Shown here: positions 1 to 5,358 of the stretch, in pieces | How the letters are laid out: every line of letters starts with the position of its first letter | Numbering within the stretch: position 1 is the stretch's first letter | Assembly: GCA_039026975.1 (NCBI GenBank) | Contig: JBCCLI010000436.1 | Coordinates: forward strand, 1-5,358 | Source: JBCBKZ01 sp039026975 | GTDB lineage: Bacteria > Bacteroidota > Bacteroidia > J057 | Length of the DNA: 5,358 bases | Direction: 5' to 3' | Position numbers and translations under genes: made by a program | The notes under the pieces: generated by a model | Told to the model about the DNA's origin: nothing | Databases searched by the model: none | What the model saw: only the letters and a program-made list of their open reading frames with translations

Positions 1-1186
1 ATGCTATCAGGAGGATGAAAAATCCTATGGCCCCAAATAGCCAAATGTATCTTATGTCTCCATGTGGGAGATTATCCGTTACGCTATCATGGTTCATGTA
101 GATTTCATCTACGGGTTGGAATGATAATTCCATGCTTTCCAGGAAAGCGGTTATACGTGGATCATCTATCATGGCAACTGCAGGCGCAAAGTATTTATCT
201 ATGGTCCCATTAATAGCCTCCTCCATAGCGTCAGGGTCTTCCCCTTCGCGTATTCTCACATAGGCGGGATAGTTAGAGTTTCCCCAATTGGTGCGTTCCC
301 CCCTGTAGAACTCTTTTTCAGCCAGAGAAACCACCAATTTCATCTTGAGGTGAGTAGTAGGAAGTGGATCTTCTATGACCCCTGTGATGGTGTAGAGGAT
401 CTTCTCATCATTATTTAGGATAAAGGTTTTCCCGATAGGATTGGCAGCTCCGAAGTATTTCTTGGCAAGAGAATGGCAAATCACGACAGAATTAGGCTGA
501 TCCAGGGCGTGCTGAGCATCCCCCAAAAAGAAGGGCACTTCCAGGATATTGAGTAATTGCTGGTCGGCATAAAGAAGTTCGTCTTCATGAAAGCTGTGGG
601 ACTGACCGGATATACGTACCTCATTACCTCCCGATCCAAACATCTGGATGCTATTGTAACTTCCCACCTCCTCCAAACCTGGATAGTCGTTTCTAAGTGC
701 CTCTGCAAAAGGGGCAGGGAAAAGAATATTTTTTTCCCTGGGTCCTTCTGGATCCTGAAAACTCATGTTTTTCCTGATCACCCGATAGATTCTGTCCTGC
801 TCTGCATAGTGTCGATCATAGGTGAGTTCCTGACGAACGAACAAGGCAATGAGCATACAAGCCAATATGGCTATGGCAAATCCACCTATCTTGATGAGAG
901 AATACCATTTTTGTTTGATGAGAATTCTCCAGCCGATCTTGAAAAAGTGCCTAAACATGATGGTTTGAGTTACGAAAGATGAAAAAAGGTTCTTGTTAAC
1001 AGCAAAAGGTTGTAGAAAAAGGAATACGTGCCAGGCATAGCGTATTTGTGCCCTTCTCTTTCCATGGGTTTCCTGATTTCGCGCGTAAAGTTCTTCTATA
1101 TCTCCCAGCACAGCTTCCAGAAGGTCTTTCCGACAAAACCATGTCAGAAAGCGGGTAAGCCACTTAGGGGGTCTTGGTTGATTCAT
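1..1186 (-). CDS. FtsX/MacB-type ABC transporter permease, second of a tandem pair (partial, C-terminal part beyond window)
   Basis: Inner-membrane permease subunit of the MacB/FtsX superfamily. These proteins couple a cytoplasmic ATPase to conformational work on lipoproteins, peptides or envelope components; the substrate here is unknown. I translated the reading frame from the minus strand: it is open from ATG at 1186 to the left edge and gives 395 residues. In order they are a cytoplasmic prefix (about 1-65, with WFCRKDLLEAVLGDIEELY), TM1 (about 101-117), a periplasmic MacB core domain (about 120-378, with KKYFGAANPIGK and ITGVIEDPLP) and the start of TM2 (from about 381). The family usually runs to about 800-900 residues, so over half is outside the window. 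The start matches the neighbouring permease residue for residue. It lies 27 bases after that gene's stop, behind an A-rich leader (AAAGAAAAC) with no strong Shine-Dalgarno, which is usual in Bacteroidota. Probably cotranscribed with the upstream permease. No frameshift is seen. Confidence 0.93.
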   Translation of the reverse strand, partial: MNQPRPPKWLTRFLTWFCRKDLLEAVLGDIEELYARNQETHGKRRAQIRYAWHVFLFLQPFAVNKNLFSSFVTQTIMFRHFFKIGWRILIKQKWYSLIKIGGFAIAILACMLIALFVRQELTYDRHYAEQDRIYRVIRKNMSFQDPEGPREKNILFPAPFAEALRNDYPGLEEVGSYNSIQMFGSGGNEVRISGQSHSFHEDELLYADQQLLNILEVPFFLGDAQHALDQPNSVVICHSLAKKYFGAANPIGKTFILNNDEKILYTITGVIEDPLPTTHLKMKLVVSLAEKEFYRGERTNWGNSNYPAYVRIREGEDPDAMEEAINGTIDKYFAPAVAMIDDPRITAFLESMELSFQPVDEIYMNHDSVTDNLPHGDIRYIWLFGAIGFFILLIA

Positions 1187-1213
1187 GTTTTCTTTATGGT
1201 GAAGTCCTAGGTC

Positions 1214-3883
1214 TTATTCATTTCTAAGAGAATCCACTGGATTAGCCAGAGCAGCTTTAACAGATTGGAAGCTGATGGTGAGGAAAGCTAGCACTAAGGC
1301 CAAAATTCCCGTCCAGAAGAATAGGCTCCAACTAAGCTGAGTCCTGTAGGCAAAGTCAGATAACCACTGGTTCATGCCCCACCAGGCTACAGGTATGGCT
1401 ACCAAGGTGGCTATCATCACCAGTTTCAGGAAGTCAGCTGAGAGCATACTCACAATGTTGGAGACTGTAGCACCCAGCACCTTGCGGATGCCTATTTCTT
1501 TGCTTCTTTGTTCTGCGATGAAGGCAGAAAGGGCAAGTAGACCTAAACATGCTATGACGATAGCCAGGATGGTAAAGCCTTTAAAGAGCTGCCCTATTCT
1601 CTTCACATCTGTAAACATCAGCTCAAAGCTCTCATCCAGGAAGGCATAGCGGATGCTTTGCTGGGGAGAGAAGGTATCCCATGTTTCAGTAATTTCATCT
1701 AGCGTGGAGGCCATATTTTCCGTCTCCAATTTCACTATCACACTCCTCGTACTTCTTCCGACATGAAAAAGGAGAGGATCTATATCTTCCCGCATATTCT
1801 CAAAATGGAAATCTTCAACTACCCCTATTACTGTCCAGATATTCCAGTTATTGGCGATCTGCTTACCTATGGGATTCTCCAGGTGGAGTGCCTTTACCAT
1901 GGACTGGTTAATGATGACTGCCTGAGAATCTGCAGAAACATTCACATCAAAGTTTCTCCCTTGTAGAACCTTCATCCCCATAGCTGTTAGGTAATCATGG
2001 TCTACTGTCCATCTTTGTCCTCCTATGTGGAGGTCTTCATTTTGCTGATTCTCAGGAAGAAAGAAGCCATTTCCGTTCCTACTTGTATTTTCAATAGGCA
2101 AGAACCCGCTTACCCCTACTTCTTCTATTCCGGGGATGCGCTTAAGCTCTGTCTTGAGGGTATATATATCTTCTCCAAGCGTATGAGCGCCATGAAGAAG
2201 AAGTACCTGCTCTTTTTCATAGCCCAATTTCTTATTCAGCATATAGCCCATTTGCTTATCTATGATCCAGGTGGCAGCTAGTAGCACTACCGTAACTGCG
2301 AACTGGAAAATGACCAGGCCATTTCTCACATGCTTACTATTGCTCCCTCTGCTTAGATTCCCTTTTAGTACCTCTACCGGCTGAAAAGCTGAGAGGTAAA
2401 AGGAAGGATACATTCCCGCTAGTAGGCTGACCCCCAAAATCATCAGGATGATAATAGGGATGACCCACCAATCTTCCCAAGGGATGGAAAGAGATAAGCT
2501 GGAAACGGCATTGAAGAGGGGAAGTAGTAACACCAACATGAGCAGTGCAATACCAAAGGAAAAGAGACAAATCAGGAATGATTCTGTCAAAAACTGAGTG
2601 ATCAGGCTTCCTCTCTGAGTACCCAGCGTTTTTCTTAGCCCCACTTCCTTGGCTCTGTTAGCAGAGCGGGCCGTGGACAGATTGATGAAATTGATGAGGG
2701 CAATTATGAGGATGAAGGCCCCGATAGATCCAAACAGCCAGATGTACCGAATATCTCCGTGAGGGAGTCCGTCCCACACCTCCGTATGGTTCATGTAAAT
2801 CTCATCTACGGACTGGAGTTCTAGCTCCAGGCTCTCGTTATATTTCTTGGCTTCAGGACTATTCGATTCTTCAGAAGCAGGAATGAAGTACTTTTCTATG
2901 GTGTGATTAATAGCTTCTTCTAAGGAAGCTATTTCCCTGCCTTTGTGTATTCTCACGTAGGTGGGATAGTTTGAATTTCGCCAATTGGTTCTTTCCCCTT
3001 TATAAAACTCTTTCTCCGACAGCGTAATGACAAACTCCATTTTCAGGTGGGAGGTAGGGAGAGGGTCCTGTATAACACCTGTGATCGTGTATATGGTTTC
3101 CTCTTCATTATTCAGAATGATATTTTTCCCTATGGGATTGGCTGCACCGAAGTATTTCCTGGCTCTAGACCGACTTAGTACAATAGAGTTAGGCTGTTCA
3201 AGTGCATGTTCTGCATCTCCCAGGAAAAAAGGGACCTCTAGTATGTTCAGTAATCCCTGGTCCACATACATCAACTCATTCTCATGAAAGCTATTCGTTT
3301 GACCTACTATTCTAATTTCATTACTTCCTGCCCCAAAACTTCTAACAGAATTATAAGATCCCACCTCCTCAAAGTCGGGATACTCATTCTTAATGGTCTG
3401 AGGAAATGGCATAGGAAAATGGGCACCACGCTCTTTAGGGCCAGTAGGATCATCAAAATTCATACTCATCCTAACTATGCGATAAATCTGGTCTTGATGG
3501 TCATAGTGCTGGTCATAGGTGAGCTCCTGTCGGATAAATAGGGATATAAGCATACAGGCGAGTATGGCCATAGCAAATCCACCGATCTTAATGATTGAAT
3601 ACCATTTTTGTCTAAGGAGAATTCTCCAACCAATTTTTAGAAAATGTCTGAACATAAGGGTGTGCATTAAAAAGGATGAAAAATTATTCTTTCTGAAGGC
3701 AAAGGGTTGAAAGAACAGCATCACATGCCAGAGGTAAATGAGATTGGCTCCATGCTTGCCGGATTTCTCCTGATTACGGAAGTACATTTCTTCCAGATCT
3801 CCCAGGACGCCTTCTACCAGCTCTTCCTTACAGAACCATTTCAGGAATTTTTCAGGCCAGGATGGAGGGGTATGTGTATTCAT
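1214..3883 (-). CDS. FtsX/MacB-type ABC transporter permease with N-terminal permease prefix domain (complete)
   Basis: Complete 889-residue inner-membrane permease. Visible parts in order: a cytoplasmic prefix domain (about 1-65, WFCKEELVEGVLGDLEEMY), TM1 (about 101-117), a periplasmic MacB core domain (about 120-378, with RKYFGAANPIGK and ITGVIQDPLP), TM2-TM4 (about 381-403, 429-455, 472-490), TM5 (about 521-540), a second periplasmic core (about 545-760, with NPIGKQIANNW and VIGVVEDFHF), then TM6-TM8 (about 766-790, 818-836, 853-875). FtsX signatures occur twice, RAKEVGLRKTLGT (410-422) and RSKEIGIRKVLGA (793-805), so the protein is an internal duplication of a four-TM unit. There is no Walker A motif, so an ATPase must be supplied from elsewhere. 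The start at 3883 is preferred over an in-frame ATG at 3925 because it matches the paralogue's start, has a perfect AAGGAGG six bases upstream, and overlaps the padR-type stop as ATGA. The substrate is not predictable. A role in envelope stress or in exporting toxic peptides or lipids is only a family-level guess. Confidence 0.95.
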   Translation of the reverse strand: MNTHTPPSWPEKFLKWFCKEELVEGVLGDLEEMYFRNQEKSGKHGANLIYLWHVMLFFQPFAFRKNNFSSFLMHTLMFRHFLKIGWRILLRQKWYSIIKIGGFAMAILACMLISLFIRQELTYDQHYDHQDQIYRIVRMSMNFDDPTGPKERGAHFPMPFPQTIKNEYPDFEEVGSYNSVRSFGAGSNEIRIVGQTNSFHENELMYVDQGLLNILEVPFFLGDAEHALEQPNSIVLSRSRARKYFGAANPIGKNIILNNEEETIYTITGVIQDPLPTSHLKMEFVITLSEKEFYKGERTNWRNSNYPTYVRIHKGREIASLEEAINHTIEKYFIPASEESNSPEAKKYNESLELELQSVDEIYMNHTEVWDGLPHGDIRYIWLFGSIGAFILIIALINFINLSTARSANRAKEVGLRKTLGTQRGSLITQFLTESFLICLFSFGIALLMLVLLLPLFNAVSSLSLSIPWEDWWVIPIIILMILGVSLLAGMYPSFYLSAFQPVEVLKGNLSRGSNSKHVRNGLVIFQFAVTVVLLAATWIIDKQMGYMLNKKLGYEKEQVLLLHGAHTLGEDIYTLKTELKRIPGIEEVGVSGFLPIENTSRNGNGFFLPENQQNEDLHIGGQRWTVDHDYLTAMGMKVLQGRNFDVNVSADSQAVIINQSMVKALHLENPIGKQIANNWNIWTVIGVVEDFHFENMREDIDPLLFHVGRSTRSVIVKLETENMASTLDEITETWDTFSPQQSIRYAFLDESFELMFTDVKRIGQLFKGFTILAIVIACLGLLALSAFIAEQRSKEIGIRKVLGATVSNIVSMLSADFLKLVMIATLVAIPVAWWGMNQWLSDFAYRTQLSWSLFFWTGILALVLAFLTISFQSVKAALANPVDSLRNE
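2698..3883 (-). repeat. Duplicated permease 5' module (partner copy at 1..1186)
   Basis: The first 395 codons of this permease align with the visible codons of the downstream permease at a constant offset of 2697 bases, with no insertion or deletion. I counted 259 identical residues of 395 by hand. The DNA is recognisably similar along the whole stretch but diverged, so this is an old in-frame gene duplication, not a recent exact repeat. The duplication certainly continues past the left edge of the window. Confidence 0.9.
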
Positions 3884-4218
3884 ATGTTCCCTCCTTCCCA
3901 TACTATTCCGGGGATACTCCCCCACATGCTGTTTCTCATCTCTTTACTTTGTTGGAGGGCTGACTTCCCCGCCTGGGTGAGCGTATAGAGGCGTTTCTTT
4001 CTTCCTCCCCTACTCTCCGTAGCCCCTCCCATATGAGATTGGAGAAAGCCCTTGTCCTCTAGCCTGACCAAAGCTTTATGGACAGAGCTGATGGTACAGC
4101 TTCTGCCTGTTTGCCTGTTGAGCTCGTCCTTGATTCCCAAGCCGTAGGCATCATCATATAGAATGCCTACTGTTAGCAAGACCAGCTCTTCAAATTCGCC
4201 TAAATGTGTTCCTTTCAT
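3880..4218 (-). CDS. PadR family transcriptional regulator (short form)
   Basis: 112-residue winged-helix DNA-binding protein, expected to act as a dimeric repressor in the cytoplasm. Residues 1-20 (MKGTHLGEFEELVLLTVGIL) form the opening helix typical of the permease-linked PadR subgroup. YDDAYGLGIKDELNRQTGR (21-39) is helix 2, ISSVHKALVRLEDKGF (43-58) is the recognition helix region, and RGGRKKRLYTLTQAGKSAL (70-88) is the wing and the start of the last helix. The long C-terminal PadR/Vir domain is absent, as usual in this subgroup. The common tyrosine of the 'IYTTLDRLE' motif is a histidine here (H47). The start at 4218 is preferred over an in-frame ATG at 4284 because MKGT(x)LGEFE is the normal family beginning and the 22 extra residues look like translated leader. 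Its stop overlaps the permease ATG by four bases, indicating one operon and translational coupling. The ligand is unknown. It probably regulates its own operon through the adjacent intergenic region. Confidence 0.93.
   Translation of the reverse strand: MKGTHLGEFEELVLLTVGILYDDAYGLGIKDELNRQTGRSCTISSVHKALVRLEDKGFLQSHMGGATESRGGRKKRLYTLTQAGKSALQQSKEMRNSMWGSIPGIVWEGGNI
3890..3896 (-). promoter_or_regulatory. Strong Shine-Dalgarno AAGGAGG for the permease start at 3883
   Basis: On the minus strand AAGGAGG is followed by the six-base spacer GAACAT and then ATG. It lies inside the last codons of the PadR-type gene. Such a complete Shine-Dalgarno is uncommon in Bacteroidota, where leaders are usually A-rich. 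It settles the start codon of the permease and suggests efficient re-initiation by ribosomes finishing the regulator gene. Confidence 0.8.
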
Positions 4219-4239
4219 GTTATTTGTTTCACCTTTGCC

Positions 4240-4248
4240 TACTAAGTA
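4240..4248. promoter_or_regulatory. Candidate PadR operator half: palindrome TACTAAGTA
   Basis: TACT-A-AGTA is a perfect nine-base palindrome lying 22 bases upstream of the PadR-type start codon, a position suited to autorepression. Its minus-strand reading, TACTTAGTA, shares the TACTTA core with two further copies at 4343-4348 and 4358-4363. The classical PadR site ATGT-N8-ACAT was not found in the gap. Assignment as an operator is inference from position and repetition. Confidence 0.35.
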
Positions 4249-4339
4249 CATAAAAAAAATGGAAAGGTTGCAGAAAAAAGACAAAGGCGAAAGAAATATG
4301 GCTAAGATAGAAAGATAATTGCTTAATTCTGCTGAAAGT

Positions 4340-4366
4340 GAGTACTTAACATCCCACTACTTACTC
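4340..4366. promoter_or_regulatory. Candidate operator: paired TACTTA repeats within a GAGTA...TACTC inverted repeat
   Basis: Two direct TACTTA copies start 15 bases apart (4343 and 4358). The stretch is bounded by GAGTA (4340-4344) and its complement TACTC (4362-4366), and AGTACT at 4341-4346 is itself a palindrome. The site sits about midway between the divergent genes, 34 bases before the deacylase start and just upstream of the weak promoter-like match for the PadR-type gene. It could serve either direction. This is a by-eye pattern in AT-rich DNA and may be chance. Confidence 0.3.
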
Positions 4367-4399
4367 TTCACAAGAGAGGAATAAAAAGACATAACCTGT

Positions 4400-5358
4400 A
4401 TGCCGAGATTAGACCAGATTACCCTGACATTCTACCTGTTGTTTATGAGCTTCCTAAGCTATAGTCAAAATACCTTCCCCTTTTATCAAAAAACCTGTGA
4501 ACCAGGTACCATCAACCACTTGATGATCCCCATATCTGACGGAACAGACTCTACCTTCATACCCATTTCAATCTTCCAGGGAAGTAAGGAAGGGCCCGTT
4601 CTGGGCATCACAGCCGGCGTACATGGTTATGAGTACCCACCCATCATGGCCGCCCAGGAGTTGGTTCATGAAATAGATCCCCAGATACTTACGGGTACCG
4701 TCATTCTGGTACAGATAGCCAACCTGGAAAGCTTTCTGGGGAGAAGTCCATTTGTGAACCCCAAGGACGGGAAAAATCTCAATCGAGTTTTTCCAGGGGA
4801 CCCTAACGGCTCTTTAACGGATAGGATAGCGGCCTTTATTTCAGAGGAGGTGATCAGCAAGTGCGACTTATTCCTGGATATGCACGCGGGGGATTCGCCC
4901 GAAGACCTGATGCCCTATATAGCCTACTATCAGCATGATGACTTCCCTGATATTTCTGAGAAAGGAAGGGACATGGCCATGAATATGGGCTTTGATCATG
5001 TGATAGTATTTCAAACTACTGGCAAGGATTACATGAAGGAAGGAATGCCCAGCCTGTATTGCTCTGCCCAAGCATTTAAAATAGGGATTCCCTCTGTAGA
5101 CATAGAGTGTGGAAAGTTGGGGATGGCAGAAGAGGAGCTTTCCCATAAAGTGACTATGGGCGTAATGAGTTTGCTAGCCTACTTGGGAATGCAGGAGGGA
5201 GAGGTATTACGCCCATCTAAGGCGTTCATTTGTAAAGAGCGCTTTTATCAAAGCAGCCCAACTCAGGGAATATTTTACCCTTTGAAAAAAAGTGGAGATT
5301 TTGTGGCCAAGGGTATGCAACTAGGCTATATCACTGACTTCTTTGGGAATACCCTTAC
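4400..5358 (+). CDS. Exported succinylglutamate desuccinylase/aspartoacylase family zinc hydrolase (partial, C-terminus beyond window)
   Basis: Zinc-dependent deacylase of the AstE/AspA (M14-like) family, which cleaves an amide bond of N-acyl amino acids or related compounds. The frame is open from ATG at 4400 to the right edge, 319 residues. Residues 1-23 have a hydrophobic core ending in SYSQN and look like a signal peptide, so it is probably periplasmic; no lipobox cysteine is seen. GVHGYEYPP supplies the zinc ligands H75 and E78, and DMHAGD supplies the third, H162. DGKNLNRVFPGD (123-134) is the substrate-carboxylate loop with R129. DIECGK carries the likely catalytic E236. From about 291 the beta-rich C-terminal domain begins (FYPLKKSGDFVAKG). 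An in-frame TAA at 4382-4384 excludes a longer start. Only a distant AGAGGA is visible as ribosome site. The true substrate is unknown; many family members are annotated only as deacylases. Divergent from the PadR-type gene, so shared regulation is possible but unproven. Confidence 0.92.
   Translation, partial: MPRLDQITLTFYLLFMSFLSYSQNTFPFYQKTCEPGTINHLMIPISDGTDSTFIPISIFQGSKEGPVLGITAGVHGYEYPPIMAAQELVHEIDPQILTGTVILVQIANLESFLGRSPFVNPKDGKNLNRVFPGDPNGSLTDRIAAFISEEVISKCDLFLDMHAGDSPEDLMPYIAYYQHDDFPDISEKGRDMAMNMGFDHVIVFQTTGKDYMKEGMPSLYCSAQAFKIGIPSVDIECGKLGMAEEELSHKVTMGVMSLLAYLGMQEGEVLRPSKAFICKERFYQSSPTQGIFYPLKKSGDFVAKGMQLGYITDFFGNTL

Larger units (their letters stand above)
4219..4399. promoter_or_regulatory. 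Divergent promoter region between the PadR-type gene and the deacylase gene
   Basis: This AT-rich 181-base gap must hold the promoters of both divergent units. On the minus strand, TATCTTTC at 4317..4310 resembles the Bacteroidota -7 element TAnnTTTG (one mismatch at the last base), with a weak TTTC 16 bases upstream; I consider it only a possible promoter for the PadR-type gene. No convincing plus-strand promoter stands out. The stretch also holds an A8 run (4252-4259) and the TACTTA-type repeats listed separately. No terminator hairpin or riboswitch-like structure is evident. Confidence 0.5.

Noticed and set aside
557..982. Plus-strand open frame of 141 codons
   Set aside because: It lies wholly antisense to the partial permease, shows no recognisable domain, and the minus-strand frame is clearly coding and conserved with its paralogue. 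The other open frames antisense to the permeases and regulator were dismissed for the same reason.
1187..1213. Possible terminator or separate promoter between the two permeases
   Set aside because: Only 27 bases separate the genes; there is no hairpin with a T-run and no promoter-like element, so read-through is the simplest view.
3884..3925. Longer N-terminus for the complete permease, starting at ATG 3925
   Set aside because: The extra 14 residues overlap the regulator gene, have no counterpart in the paralogue, and the downstream ATG at 3883 has a perfect Shine-Dalgarno and the ATGA overlap.
4219..4284. Longer N-terminus for the PadR-type regulator, starting at ATG 4284
   Set aside because: The extra residues do not resemble the family, and MKGTHLGEFEELVLL is the standard beginning. 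The upstream stretch contains the A8 run and the palindrome and reads as leader DNA.
4666..5146. Two minus-strand open frames opposite the deacylase
   Set aside because: They are antisense to a gene with an intact catalytic residue set and show no family features of their own.
1..5358. Mobile element, CRISPR array, tRNA/rRNA or a new defence system
   Set aside because: No transposase or integrase, no terminal inverted repeats, no regularly spaced short repeats and no RNA gene structure were seen. The gene content is a regulator-transporter operon of known type and a known hydrolase family.

Overview
The window looks like chromosomal DNA of a member of the Bacteroidota, probably the Cytophagales/Cyclobacteriaceae side of the phylum. 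This is inferred from protein style: large double-MacB/FtsX permeases with a short 'FLxWFC...LGDLEE' N-terminal prefix, a short PadR regulator directly in front of them, and an exported-protein signal ending in SYSQN. No rRNA, tRNA or marker gene is present to fix the taxonomy.

Layout: the left 4.2 kb is one minus-strand block read from right to left. It begins with a 112-residue PadR-type regulator (4218..3880), followed by a complete 889-residue FtsX/MacB-type ABC transporter permease (3883..1214) whose start codon overlaps the regulator's stop codon (ATGA). After a 27-base gap comes a second permease (1186..1), which runs off the left edge of the window after 395 residues. The two permeases are clearly duplicates: over the 395 shared residues they align without a gap and I count 259 identities (about 66%). 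No ATPase gene is visible, so the nucleotide-binding partner must lie elsewhere.

A 181-base divergent intergenic region (4219..4399) follows. It carries several copies of a TACTTA-type sequence that could be operator sites for the PadR protein. The right end (4400..5358, plus strand) holds most of an exported zinc deacylase of the succinylglutamate desuccinylase/aspartoacylase (AstE/AspA, M14-like) family, cut by the right edge.

Interpretation: the minus-strand genes form a probable regulator-transporter operon, of a kind common in Bacteroidota, in which PadR would control its own transcription and that of the permeases. Whether the divergent deacylase belongs to the same regulon is open. 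I see no mobile element, CRISPR array, RNA gene or clear terminator, and nothing that amounts to an undescribed system. The points most worth a second look are the duplicated permeases and the shared control region.
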